64,000 nt of DNA, taken from Turritopsis dohrnii. Its lineage: Eukaryota; Cnidaria; Hydrozoa; Anthoathecata; Oceaniidae. The notes beneath the pieces are model-generated. The model ran no database searches and had not been told where the DNA came from. It saw only the letters and a program-made list of their open reading frames with translations. Position 1 is the stretch's first letter. Every line of letters starts with the position of its first letter. Position numbers and translations under genes: made by a program. The DNA is taken from NCBI GenBank assembly GCA_027922465.2, contig BQMF02000643.1, forward strand, positions 120,106 to 184,105. Direction: 5' to 3'. Of this stretch, positions 49,458-59,159 are shown one piece after another.

Positions 49458-52160
49458 ATACTGTTTTTCATACCCCGAAGCTGCATTTTCACAGATTGAA
49501 GGTCTTCTCATGGAGTTCAGAGGAAAACACTCCTCCATCAAACCTTCCACTATTTTCGACGATTTTGGTGATACTTTATCACTAAAATCCCAATTCTGTA
49601 TCATCAACCAGCTCCCGAACTATCACAGATGGCCATGGAATGGAAAGACTGTAAAGAATCTTCTTTTCGAACAGCGATTACCAACGACTACACGTGTATT
49701 TCCCGGGTCACCAAGACACAGAATTTTACAAGCTCTTTTTCATCGTGATAAACCAGCTGTTATTGTTTCTGATGTCTTGATGGTTCATCAACCCGGTAAC
49801 AGTCCGTTATCCTGTTAAAGGGAAGCGGAAACGGACGGTAAGAAATTAGTGTTTGCTCACTCCGTTGGTAAATTTCTAATTTGGGGCTTCATGTTTTAGG
49901 CTTCTGGTAGTAGCAAAAATGTGCTTAAAAGGTCCGGACATAATAATTCAACTGCTGAAGATGATTCGGAACCTCTTGAGGTTATTTTTCTCGAATATTG
50001 TTCTTAAATTATGTTGACGTGTACTGTTCTGATAGGATTGCATCTAAAAGATGATGAGTCTAAATACTTTACTTTAGGCTTTACTTTACATTTAAATAAA
50101 ATTAAAATATATATGATGCATTCCATATCTACGGATAGCTGATGAGACCCAAAAAGGTCGAAACACGTCTCCGTTTGGATATGTAAAACCCAACACATAT
50201 CAGTTTTTCTGCGATTTAGGAATCACCATTTGATACTGATGACGAAGATAGTAATAGTCTGGAAGACGATGTATTAGTGAGTTGATTATTGCAACAGTTC
50301 GGTATTATTGACGCAAGAACATGAGTCATTAACATTTCTCATGGGAATTCGCGTAAGTCTCTGCATCATTTACAAAGCATTTGCCGTTTCCCTTAGCCTG
50401 CTCAAGAAAGTAATGTTAATGAAGATGACAATAATGACATTAGAGACCAAAATCTTGTGAGTATTTCACCAAGTTTTTAAACAAGTGGTTCATAGATATT
50501 ACGCAAGAATTGCTTTAGGTGGACAACATGCCAGGAAAAAATATCCTTCAACCAACTATTTTATCTACAAGCATAACATGTATGAAATGAATGAAACACA
50601 AATTAACGCGAAAATCACCTGATCAAATTTATTCCATGTTATGATTTATTTTCCTAGTAATTTTGAATTTACATACTTGATCACAGATTGTTGTTAATCC
50701 TGTCCGACCTCGTGAAATGTCATTATACGATTTCTTTACGTCTGAGCTTTTTCATCGTGGTATCATCAGCTGGCGAATTTTACAGAGCGAACGACACGTT
50801 GTTGTGATGAATTCGTACAATCCAGAGACCGGAGATTTTCAGGTACTATAAAAGATAGTTTAGAAGATATAACATTTGCTCTACTCTGCTAATTTCGTAA
50901 ATTTCTACATGCTTCACTTAGCCTTATGAATACTGTAAAGTAACCTCAGAGGTATCAGCCGATGGGCGATTCATTACCTGTTCTTGCCAAAGTTTCTCAA
51001 CATCGATAACAACCAATGAAAGTCAATGCTGCCATACACGATTACTCAAAGATGTACTTTTCGCTTTGGATGGGCAAATTGTGTCCCCCTTTATTGACAT
51101 CGGTAAAATTCACAAGGGTATGTCAATGGTCAACGAACGAATCATACAGCTATCTTCAAAGGCAGGTGTCGATAGATTCAGTGTAAATTCCGAGAATGGA
51201 ACTGAGTTCGTGACCTTGTTTAATGTAGCGAAATCAAATCGCACTGTTGCTTCTTGTCATTCCTCAATTTGTAAGATTGCAGAGGGTTCATCTCGAAACC
51301 TGAAACATCTCGAAAAGTCCGAAATTTTATGTGAGCACCTTTCTGCTTTCCGCGATTTTTATATAAATCATTTAAAAGAGAAATACGGACAAGACGAAGA
51401 ACAAGATGATGATGCAGAACTAGACCTTTTCGACAGTGAAATTCCAGCAACGTTGCCAAATGAAAAGGTAAGATGCAGATTCGTATGGCACACTACAGTC
51501 CATTTTGTATCAATTTTTGACTGTAGATACAAACAGATACAAATGAAAAAATAAACGAATAAACTGTCTCACCTAATAATATTTAACAGTTCTGACACCT
51601 TCAATGCAAACTCTATATATTTAAGTGGGAGGAAGTATTCAACGAGACAACTGGAAAATGGAAATTCGCTCCAAGAAGTCCCAGCCAGAATGATGTCGAT
51701 GATGACCCGTTTTCATCGTTGTTGAAATCAAATATTCTGCAACGTTTGACCGTATCAGAGTTTTCACCAAGGCTCCCGACTAGTTCATGTACATGTGGTG
51801 TAAGATTTACGGTTTTTACGTATTTCCATGTCAGCATAGAAATAAGCTGATTAAATATCTGCTAATCGGAAATCAGAATAACTTATTTGTTTGAATCTTG
51901 AGCTAATAGTGATTTGAATTGTGACGTGAGTAATAAGAATGGCATTTTATTTATATATTAGGCTGGGTGGAGCTCAGACCAATACCCTGATGGCATTCTT
52001 CAATTCAGCCACTTTATAAATGTCTTCTTTGATCGCCACATTTCTCAGTCTAAAGTTTTTTCTCGTTACTGTGTCGCAAACATATGCCTTGTACGTTGGG
52101 ATGGCGCTGAAGATTCAATTTTCTGCATATCATTAAACACTGCTGCTGGTTACGAGATTG
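49458..52160 (+). pseudogene. SWIM zinc-finger gene, KDZ-transposase-like, 5' and 3' incomplete
   Basis: Exons: 49458-49837, 49900-49980, 50220-50276, 50397-50456, 50687-50842, 50922-51467, 51626-51799 and 51962-52160, all with GT..AG borders and matching phases. The sixth exon has a SWIM-type zinc motif (ITCSCQSF..QCCHTRLLKD); the seventh and eighth join as SCTCG-AGWSSDQYPDG with further cysteine pairs. A SWIM finger followed by a cysteine-rich part recalls KDZ (Kyakuja-Dileera-Zisupton) transposases, but the catalytic region is not present. The first exon needs a one-base shift near 49775 to stay open, and the last exon ends at a donor with no later exon before the Polinton begins. I infer a decaying transposase-like gene whose downstream part lies beyond the Polinton or is lost. 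Confidence 0.5.
50124..50190 (+). ncRNA. Hammerhead-ribozyme-like motif
   Basis: CTGATGA (50139-50145) is followed by a perfect GACC-CAAAAA-GGTC stem-loop, then GAAAC and, two bases on, GTC. These are the conserved hammerhead core, stem II and cleavage site in the right order, with a minimal 2-bp stem III as reported for Penelope-like elements and satellite hammerheads. Stem I is partly supported: CATATC..CGGA upstream can pair with TCCG..GATATG downstream, but three unpaired bases (TAG) lie before CTGATGA, so activity is doubtful. It sits in an intron of the SWIM gene. Confidence 0.5.
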
Positions 52161-52650
52161 GTAGGTTTCTGGTTTGGTCGTCAATTTTTCATTTTACTAT
52201 TAGAATAGAGATAGGAAAGTGCGGATGCTAGCCCATAATCATATGATTTCGGGAATTTCCCTACTATAGCTAATATTATCATATAAGATCTTTGTTTTCG
52301 TAACGCGATATGAGTTACGAAACGTATTATTTTGATTACATAACATAACAAAATTCTCAAATAACAGTTTCTATTATTATAACCACAAATTACTCATAAT
52401 TGTAAACAATTAAATATCTCATAAAAATATCCATGGGGAAATACCCGATTGTAGTAAAAAGCAGTTTGTAGCAGTTGGTAGCAGTTTAAACTTTATAATA
52501 TAAATAAGCTAACAATACTTATAACACACAGACACAGACACACAGATCATCGATGCAGTCAAAAAGATCTTCAAAGTCAATATCCATAGGTATCATATAT
52601 AATTCATTTATTTATTTATTTTGTTTGTTTGTTTTTACCTCTTTGTTATC
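52161..52650. other. Junction between the SWIM gene and the Polinton
   Basis: The last exon donor is at 52161 and the polymerase stop is at 52651, so the left terminus of the Polinton must lie between. A repeated GTAGCAGTT run at about 52465-52488 and AT-rich sequence beyond it are candidates for the terminal repeat, but without the right end the boundary cannot be fixed. Confidence 0.5.
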
Positions 52651-55600
52651 TTATACATATCTATAATGTCCTCTAGCATATGTAGCAATACCATCTTTTG
52701 CAATAATTCTTTTGTCATCATCCGCATTGAGAGCGAGTTTGTTTGTTTTTATAGTGTGAACATCATGCTTAATCGATTGAAAGGTCATCTGTTCTCTGTA
52801 AACATTCTTACCATCAAATAAGCATCTCTTGTAATCATCAAACCTCATGGTCTTCTTTACTACACACTTCTTGACTCCCTTGCACTTCTTGTCTTCTTTT
52901 CCATCCAGCTGTTTATATGCATATGTCTTCGCTCTTAGAGCGACAAACTCTGTCATTATCTTACCACCCAACTCATCTTTCATTAGACCGATGACTTTCT
53001 TATTCAAACCTATGGGTAAAGGTCTATTATCTTTCTTATCGTACGCTGAAGTGTCGAATCTCAAAGCTACATCATCGGCAATATCTTTGTAGAAGTCGTC
53101 AGTTTTGATGTGATAGACAAAGCTGTCTGTATCCATATAGCAGAGCTTTAGATTGTCACCATATTTTGGTTTCATATAATCATAATGAAACTCGTACATA
53201 ATCGTCTTTGACAAATCAAGAACTGTAGGTCCCAGATAGATCGGCTTGTTCAACACGAGTTTGATCTTTTGCATTTCAGCAGCCATCAAATGTTCGCTGA
53301 AACAGATACTACCCTTGAAATTAGGTTTCATCACCAGCTTCTCATATTGGTCTTTCTTGGTAGCCAAACGTATGTCTTTATGCTTACGTTGATTCTCCAT
53401 AGTTTTACCAAAGACTGAATTGTTCATGAGCTTGAAAAAGTCCTTTTCAAAGTCATTCTTTGATTTAGTACGCAAATTGGTGTTGAAATCGATGTACGGC
53501 TTCAACCATGCGCTTTGTCTAAATCTCAGTACTCTATGAACCTTCTCAAGAACAAGACCATGCTTCAGCGCTTGATCAAGTGCACGGATATGAATAATAT
53601 AGTTCTTCTTGTCTGAAAGACATGGAGTTAGCTTTTCTACACCATTGATCTTCTTTCGCTCAGGCATAAACGGAAGATCGTTATGTGAATCATGAAGCTC
53701 CTGAGGATAGTTCACATCAACTTCAAGAAGATAACCATATTTACCGTCTTTCTCAGCCAACTTTGAAATGAAATCGGTGGTAAATTTATTAGCATCTACC
53801 CACTTGAAATTTCCTGTCGGTAGCTTCTGAATCATAGCCCATCCATATAGATTGTTTGCATCAAGATATTGGAGATAGCTACTTTCTTCAGTCTTCTTAT
53901 ATTTAGCATCCATATACTTGTTATTAGCTTTAGCATGTCTATGAACAGCCTGACAGAGACCTCCTCTAATACCTTGCTCTACGAAGAGGAACATATCCAT
54001 ATCTGATAACAGATCCAGCTCAACCTCTGTCTTTTTCAAACAGGCTTGCCAAGCTAATCCTGGAGCAGTGTAAAAATGTGCAGGATCCAGTTTATAGTTT
54101 GTTATACATGTTTCCCTAAAAGTCTCAAAAACATCAGCAAGCAATAGAACGTCTGTCTTGAGATAGAGATCATGATACGCACCCATATTTTTATTTTTCA
54201 TGTGTTTCCACACATTCTGTGCATGCATATAATCAGCATCACTGATACCTTTCATGTTCAACTTGCTGTAAAAAGCATCTTTCGGTGGGAGCTTAGTTTC
54301 GTTAAACTTATCAAAAGAATCAATGTATTCATAAGGATAAACTCCTTTTCTTCTCAATAGTTTGAATTGCTCATCACCCTTGAAGAATTTTCGAAGGTTT
54401 TTACATTGATCGTCAGATAGATTGTTTACCAAGTTATCCAGACTACTAGCCATGAAACGCACACTATCGATGAATCTCAACTGTATCTTTTGAACTCTAA
54501 TCACCCCATCTTTATCAATGTATTCACCAACCTTAACATCCAATGAGAAAGAGATATATTTTTCTTTGTTTTCAGCGATGACAGCAATCCCTTCATCCCC
54601 ATACTGTTTGGCTAGTTCTTTGATAAACAGATGAGCATCATATCCGCTCAGATTGTGAAAGACGATCGGGATGTATTTAGGCACTTTGTAACGAAGATTA
54701 CAAGACTGATGTGCAGCTCCACGAAATTTACCAGTAAAATGACAGTGATCCCTAACCTTAATATTATCTTTTTCAAATTCTTTCATACATATGTGACATT
54801 TATCTGAATCGGTAAATCCCTGTTCCTCTTCATATGTGAGGTCTCGCATTCTTTGTTTAGGAAACATATTGTATAGCCTTTTCACTTCACCTACCGCATG
54901 ATCTACAAAACGTAAAACACAGTCTTCACCTCGATAAAGCGTTAGAGGGTCTGAAACTTCACCATGAGCAAATTTGCTATAACAACAGAAGCCTGTGGGG
55001 ATATGTATACCAACCTTTTTAGTGGATGATCCGATAACGCTACGCGGTTCTTTACAAACCTCTTTTGACAAAGCTTCGAAATCAGCATACATTATGAAAG
55101 GAGCTTTGAGCTGGTACTGACCATCATGAAATTTAACGGTGCTACCCTCCTTTGGCATTTCGATCTTCGCGACATCATTATTTTTACAATATTCAAAGTG
55201 TTCATCTCGTGTTTTCTCACTTGAGAATCCATTGAGACAATTCAAGCAATAATGTTCTTTATTTTTGTGATTCGAGTTGACCTTACTCAAGACACCGCTC
55301 AAGTTCTTTACAGCTATATAATGTCTCTTTTCCTCTTCACATAATAAAAACAAAACAACCGTTTCTTTGCGATCAAGATGCTTCGACTTACGACACATAT
55401 AGATACCTTCTTTCTCGTCTTTTGTCAAAACATGCACAGCGATATCAGGGTTCCTCCTCTCAAACAAATCTATTTTATTTAGCGCTATTGGAAACGATAA
55501 ACCCTCCCAATTATATTTATCAACGTGTTTCTTGAGATTCATTATCCTTTGTGGATTTTTCTTAATCTTATCATGATTGAGAGCTGCGATAACAGCCCAT

Positions 55601-56508
55601 TTGAAGCACTCTTCATCATCTTCGTTTTTAGGATTGATTATCGAATACTTACCACTGAAATTCTTAGGTAGCGGCAAGTAAGAGCTGCCTCTCGTTAATT
55701 TTAGCTTGTGAAAATCCACATCAATATTTAAAATTTTATCGATAACAAAACCGGATTGAGGTAACGCAGGGTTTTCAACCTGTTCGATTATCTTATTGAA
55801 CATCTTATTAATAACATCAGATATATCGCTTTCATTGTGAATTGTTTCCATATTGCTATTGAACGCCTTATCAACATAGATTGTCGCTTCAGGATTGGAT
55901 AGATCTTCTTTTCTCCATTTGATCCACACAGTTGCTTGAATTTTTATTGATTTTTTGTTTTTGAGTTCTCTCATAATCAGATCACTTAAAATGGGTCGAA
56001 CCTTATCGAGAAACGAATCAACGTCCTTTTTTCCATCTGAGTTTATCTTGAACCTTTTGTAAGAACCCTCAAACGCCATTTCAATGGGGACAAACGCTTC
56101 TGGTTCCACCAATTTTTCATCTTTTTCATCATTCTTCCTCTTGTAGAGATTGAGAATCTTCTTCTTCATCTCTCTGAAAGCGCCACTCACTTTCTCCTTA
56201 ATAGCTTTAGGTACATGATTTATTAACCAATCTCTCCATTCATTCAACTTGCTTTTCACAACAGGTCGAGATTTTCCCATTTCTTGTTGCTCAAACAAAT
56301 CCATATCTTGTTGGGTAGGAATAAATGGAACAGGTCTTGGTGGTGGAACAGGTCGGTTAAACCTAGTAGGTCTTGGCAGTGGAACAGGTCGGACAGGTGC
56401 GTTTGCTAATAATTCAATCAACTCAGCTTTTCTAAGTTTTGAATAGCCATGTAAACCGCGTTCTCTCGCAAGAGCTTTTAATTCAACAACAGTATTTTTA
56501 GTAGTCAT
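52651..56508 (-). CDS. Protein-primed family B DNA polymerase
   Basis: This 1285-residue enzyme would replicate the element from its ends using a protein primer. Residues 1-36 form a SAP-like motif (VVELKALARERGLHGYSK), followed by a proline-arginine linker (36-64) and a basic region. A C2HC-type cluster lies near 421-442. Exonuclease motifs are YADFEAL (474-480), HNLSGYDAH (618-626) and YLKTDVLLLAD (782-792); between Exo I and Exo II is a CHIC..DHCHFTGKFRGAAH..CN cysteine-histidine segment. Polymerase motifs are A, LDANNLYGW (882-890), B, KLMNNSVFGKT (about 1026-1036) and C, YMDTDS (1124-1129). All catalytic acids are present, so it looks active. The start at 56508 follows ATGTATATCAAAC. It is the leftmost gene and ends close to the presumed terminal repeat. 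Confidence 0.98.
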   Translation of the reverse strand: MTTKNTVVELKALARERGLHGYSKLRKAELIELLANAPVRPVPLPRPTRFNRPVPPPRPVPFIPTQQDMDLFEQQEMGKSRPVVKSKLNEWRDWLINHVPKAIKEKVSGAFREMKKKILNLYKRKNDEKDEKLVEPEAFVPIEMAFEGSYKRFKINSDGKKDVDSFLDKVRPILSDLIMRELKNKKSIKIQATVWIKWRKEDLSNPEATIYVDKAFNSNMETIHNESDISDVINKMFNKIIEQVENPALPQSGFVIDKILNIDVDFHKLKLTRGSSYLPLPKNFSGKYSIINPKNEDDEECFKWAVIAALNHDKIKKNPQRIMNLKKHVDKYNWEGLSFPIALNKIDLFERRNPDIAVHVLTKDEKEGIYMCRKSKHLDRKETVVLFLLCEEEKRHYIAVKNLSGVLSKVNSNHKNKEHYCLNCLNGFSSEKTRDEHFEYCKNNDVAKIEMPKEGSTVKFHDGQYQLKAPFIMYADFEALSKEVCKEPRSVIGSSTKKVGIHIPTGFCCYSKFAHGEVSDPLTLYRGEDCVLRFVDHAVGEVKRLYNMFPKQRMRDLTYEEEQGFTDSDKCHICMKEFEKDNIKVRDHCHFTGKFRGAAHQSCNLRYKVPKYIPIVFHNLSGYDAHLFIKELAKQYGDEGIAVIAENKEKYISFSLDVKVGEYIDKDGVIRVQKIQLRFIDSVRFMASSLDNLVNNLSDDQCKNLRKFFKGDEQFKLLRRKGVYPYEYIDSFDKFNETKLPPKDAFYSKLNMKGISDADYMHAQNVWKHMKNKNMGAYHDLYLKTDVLLLADVFETFRETCITNYKLDPAHFYTAPGLAWQACLKKTEVELDLLSDMDMFLFVEQGIRGGLCQAVHRHAKANNKYMDAKYKKTEESSYLQYLDANNLYGWAMIQKLPTGNFKWVDANKFTTDFISKLAEKDGKYGYLLEVDVNYPQELHDSHNDLPFMPERKKINGVEKLTPCLSDKKNYIIHIRALDQALKHGLVLEKVHRVLRFRQSAWLKPYIDFNTNLRTKSKNDFEKDFFKLMNNSVFGKTMENQRKHKDIRLATKKDQYEKLVMKPNFKGSICFSEHLMAAEMQKIKLVLNKPIYLGPTVLDLSKTIMYEFHYDYMKPKYGDNLKLCYMDTDSFVYHIKTDDFYKDIADDVALRFDTSAYDKKDNRPLPIGLNKKVIGLMKDELGGKIMTEFVALRAKTYAYKQLDGKEDKKCKGVKKCVVKKTMRFDDYKRCLFDGKNVYREQMTFQSIKHDVHTIKTNKLALNADDDKRIIAKDGIATYARGHYRYV

Positions 56509-56584
56509 GTTTGATATACATATGTAATTAGCTTCCTTTAAGGTAGTTTAGAAATTTCCAATTTTTCAGACTATATAGTTAACA

Positions 56585-56610
56585 TTTGTTACTCGATTTT
56601 AAGTAACAAA
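56585..56610 (-). terminator. 3' hairpin after the SAP gene
   Basis: TTTGTTACT and AGTAACAAA form a perfect 9-bp stem with an 8-nt loop, 10 bp beyond the SAP stop codon on the minus strand. It shares the GTTAC core with two of the hairpins between convergent genes. Confidence 0.6.
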
Positions 56611-56620
56611 AACACAGCCT

Positions 56621-56923
56621 CTACAAGGTTGAACGAGCCAATTTTTTTTGTTTCCGAACCATCTTTTTCTGCTCATTATTATGCTCTCGATATCTGAGAT
56701 ATTTTTCTTCATTGTTATTTATCCAGTTTGAATAGCGTGTATAAAATGCTTGTTTCGTATCAGGATCGAGAATATAAGATGGATCCTTATCATTCTTTTC
56801 AAGTACATCAATCATTTTAGCTTTATTCATTTGCTTAACATATTTTATTTTTCGTGATGCACATAATTTTACTAACATATCATAAGTCATTGATTGGTAA
56901 TCTGATTCTGTTTTATCAGTCAT
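56621..56923 (-). CDS. Small SAP-like DNA-binding protein
   Basis: A 100-residue protein. Residues about 13-45 (MLVKLCASRKIKYVKQMNKA) have the helix-turn-helix spacing of a SAP or LEM-like motif, which binds DNA or nucleoprotein. The C-terminal third is charged (NEQKKMVRKQKKLARS), again suited to nucleic acid binding. Its N-terminal motif resembles the SAP-like start of the polymerase next door. The start at 56923 follows TTTATATAAAG. Its role (terminal protein, packaging or nucleoid factor) is unknown. Confidence 0.7.
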   Translation of the reverse strand: MTDKTESDYQSMTYDMLVKLCASRKIKYVKQMNKAKMIDVLEKNDKDPSYILDPDTKQAFYTRYSNWINNNEEKYLRYREHNNEQKKMVRKQKKLARSTL

Positions 56924-57025
56924 GTTTATTCTTTATATAAAGATAATAAAAACTTTTAAGCCACTTTAATGTCATTTTTTTTTTAACAAAAATGAGCTAA
57001 AATAAAACGTTGTTTATAAATAAAA
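56924..57025. promoter_or_regulatory. Divergent TATA-like promoter pair (SAP and integrase)
   Basis: TTTATATAAAG (56931-56941, read leftward) and TTTATAAATA (57013-57022, read rightward) lie 7 and 3 bases before the two start codons. Similar boxes precede the polymerase (ATGTATATCAAAC), the 112-residue protein (TATATATAGACA) and the 75-residue protein (TATATATAACAAAC). Such short leaders are virus-like. Promoter activity is inferred, not shown. Confidence 0.5.
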
Positions 57026-58009
57026 ATGTCAGACACTAAACTTCAAGAGATTTATTATCAACCTCAAAACTTATGGAAAGGACAAAAGGCCGTTCGCAAT
57101 CTAAGAGGATTTGGTTTCAAACTGAAGGAAATTAAGAAGTGGCTATCAAAGCAAGCTTTGTGGCAAGTACATCTACCGGCACCGAAAAGGATCGAACGTC
57201 CACATTATGAGGTAACTAAACCGAATGAGATTCATCAATTTGATATATTGTATATGCCTAGTGATATGCTGTATGGTAATAAATACAAGTACATTTTGTC
57301 TGGTATCGATGTTGCTTCACGCTATAAGGTGGCTCGACCTTTGAATACTAAGAGAGCGAAAGAGGTTGCCGCTATGATCGAAGACATCTACAAGGTTGGA
57401 CCCTTAAACTATCCAAAAGTATTTCAATGTGATAACGGTTCAGAATTCAAAGCCGATGTGACAAAGCTGTTGGAGAAGAATAATGTTGAAATTAAAAGAG
57501 CAACTACAAAATATAAGCATACCCATACAGCTTTTGTTGAGGCATTGAACAAGATACTTGCTGAAAATTTATTCAAAATACAAGATGCTCAAGAACTAAA
57601 TGATTCGGAAAAGGTATCATCTACATGGGTCAAATATTTGTATAAACTTGTGGGTAGATTGAATGATACAAAGACTCAGATGATCGGTATGAAACCGAAA
57701 GATGCCATCAAATTGAAAGAGGTGCCTCTCGCTAAACGAGAGAGCTATCCACCTGAAGTACAGCTACCTCAAGATGGTTTGTATAGATATCTATTGCAAC
57801 CGGGTGAAGAGCACGATGACCATCGAAAAAGAGCAACAGATAGAATATGGTCAAAGAGGACATATAGATTGAGTGAGGTAATAGATCAACCTGGTAACCG
57901 CGTACTATATTACCTTCAAGATGGACCTGAACGAGCTTTTGTGAAAGAAGAGCTGATGTTGATACCTGAGGATACAGAGCTACCTCCTGATTATGTGCAA
58001 GGTTGGTGA
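57026..58009 (+). CDS. Retroviral-type integrase
   Basis: This 327-residue protein integrates the element. The catalytic triad is D73 (QFDILYMP), D136 (FQCDNGSEF) and E172 (AFVEALNK), with exactly 35 residues between the last two, a DD35E core. An N-terminal helical domain precedes it (about 1-60), and the C-terminal part (about 240-320; RTYRLSEVIDQPGNRVLYYLQDG) has the small beta-barrel or chromodomain-like form usual in Polinton integrases. The frame is intact. It is divergent from the SAP gene and convergent with the gene at 58073. Confidence 0.97.
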   Translation: MSDTKLQEIYYQPQNLWKGQKAVRNLRGFGFKLKEIKKWLSKQALWQVHLPAPKRIERPHYEVTKPNEIHQFDILYMPSDMLYGNKYKYILSGIDVASRYKVARPLNTKRAKEVAAMIEDIYKVGPLNYPKVFQCDNGSEFKADVTKLLEKNNVEIKRATTKYKHTHTAFVEALNKILAENLFKIQDAQELNDSEKVSSTWVKYLYKLVGRLNDTKTQMIGMKPKDAIKLKEVPLAKRESYPPEVQLPQDGLYRYLLQPGEEHDDHRKRATDRIWSKRTYRLSEVIDQPGNRVLYYLQDGPERAFVKEELMLIPEDTELPPDYVQGW

Positions 58010-58027
58010 ACATAGTACATACAAAGT

Positions 58028-58052
58028 ATCTTTACTAGAAACAAGTAAAGAT
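58028..58052. terminator. Hairpin between convergent genes (integrase / 112-residue protein)
   Basis: ATCTTTACT and AGTAAAGAT form a perfect 9-bp stem with a 7-nt loop (58037-58043). A second small hairpin, TCGTC-TAGC-GACGA, follows at 58056-58069. Both lie in the 63 bp between the two stop codons. Confidence 0.65.
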
Positions 58053-58072
58053 GAGTCGTCTAGCGACGAGGT

Positions 58073-58411
58073 TTAATGCCACATAATGTCATAATCAAAG
58101 AATTGTCTTTCAGGATTCTTTTCAGATTGTTTGAGCCCCTTCGGTCTGACAAAGGCTTCTCTAGAATTCCAACCATAATCCTTCAACTCAACGCAAAGTC
58201 TTGCAGGCAACCATGTCTTATATAAATTTCCTGTTCTGTCTTGGACCTCTGCATACATAGCTTTTCCAGACCCAAATTCAGATGCGGGTGTGTCTATCTC
58301 AACCACAGATTTAACATGATAAATCACGTTTTCAGTTAGCTCTCTCCACTTTGTGATCGGTGTAATTTGTTCCATGTTTTGTTCAAATGTTGCAACTGTT
58401 GGAAATTCCAT
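58073..58411 (-). CDS. Putative OB-fold protein
   Basis: A 112-residue protein with the alternating hydrophobic pattern of a small beta barrel: VIYHVKSVVEID, KAMYAEVQDRTGNLYKTWLP and a C-terminal FFDYDIMW. This is compatible with a single-strand DNA-binding OB fold, but no signature residue proves it. It shares a TATA-like upstream box (58414-58423) with the replication genes rather than the TCTA motif, which fits a replication role. The start at 58411 is the first ATG of the frame. Confidence 0.5.
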   Translation of the reverse strand: MEFPTVATFEQNMEQITPITKWRELTENVIYHVKSVVEIDTPASEFGSGKAMYAEVQDRTGNLYKTWLPARLCVELKDYGWNSREAFVRPKGLKQSEKNPERQFFDYDIMWH

Positions 58412-58502
58412 TGTCTATATATACTTGTGATCATATCTCTTTATATCAGTTTCATTTATCACTTTATCACTTTTCAAATTGAGGAACACATAACCACACA
58501 TC

Positions 58503-59099
58503 CTAGTAACCATTTTCGTTTATGGATTTTTTCAAGTTTTGGAGTTCTACCATCAAACTTTTTTGAAATTGATTTTGGGTTTCAGTCTCCATCTTTCTAT
58601 CTGTAGAACTGAGTCCTTCTAAAGCTTTGTAATATGTTCCCTGCAAAACCTGGAATTCTTTGTAATTGATCCTTCCATCAGTCAGCGCCTGTGAGATACT
58701 TGTTTCGAAGACAGAAATTGAGGATGTAACAATATCATATAATTTTATCACTTTTTCTACTTTCTTTTGATATCTTTTGATGACAGCTGTGGTAAGTCCG
58801 GTACAGATAGAGCCGGCTAGGGCTACACCACCTAATCCTGCAGAAATAGGTATTCCGATAATCGTAGCCCCTGTTGCAATTGAACCGATGCCAGAGCCAA
58901 TGGTTATAGCGCTTGAGCTAGCATTTAGTAGCATCGATCGTTCTATCGCCTTGTTGTATCTCTTGAGCTTGATGCTAAACTTGTTCTTAAGTTTTATCAA
59001 CTCTTCAAACTCAGAATTTATTACGCTTGCGTTAAACTTTTCCTGCTCATTCAAATCCTGAGGAGCAGTGGGTAGTTTTGGATAAATTTTAAAATTCAT
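58503..59099 (-). CDS. Glycine-rich membrane-active candidate protein
   Basis: A 198-residue protein with a helical charged N-terminal third, a long glycine/alanine/isoleucine segment at about 58-108 (SGIGSIATGATIIGIPISAG) and a charged helical C-terminal part that includes DGRINYKEF. The middle segment could form two membrane helices or a membrane-lytic hairpin. I do not recognise a named family, though similar proteins occur beside Polinton genes in cnidarians. Transcribed from the TCTAAA pair at 59100-59159. A virion-membrane or entry role is a guess. Confidence 0.75.
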   Translation of the reverse strand: MNFKIYPKLPTAPQDLNEQEKFNASVINSEFEELIKLKNKFSIKLKRYNKAIERSMLLNASSSAITIGSGIGSIATGATIIGIPISAGLGGVALAGSICTGLTTAVIKRYQKKVEKVIKLYDIVTSSISVFETSISQALTDGRINYKEFQVLQGTYYKALEGLSSTDRKMETETQNQFQKSLMVELQNLKKSINENGY

Positions 59100-59159
59100 A
59101 TTTAGAGAGAGATTATGTTATATAATAATTAATAATAATTTATCCTCTAAATAAATAAA
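59100..59159. promoter_or_regulatory. Divergent TCTAAA promoter pair
   Basis: Read leftward, CTCTCTCTAAAT touches the start codon at 59099; read rightward, CCTCTAAATAAATAAA precedes the start at 59160. TCTAAAT also precedes the 140-residue gene (60915-60921) and TCTAATAAAA the preferred start of the 214-residue gene (62010-62019). A TCTA core flanked by A/T is the late promoter motif of Cafeteria roenbergensis virus and its virophage mavirus; the resemblance is by motif only. Confidence 0.55.

Noticed and set aside
54172..56446. Plus-strand frames inside the polymerase gene
   Set aside because: They are shadows of the polymerase reading frame.
57732..59061. Frames antisense to the integrase and to the 198-residue gene
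   Set aside because: They mirror strongly supported genes and have no independent family resemblance.
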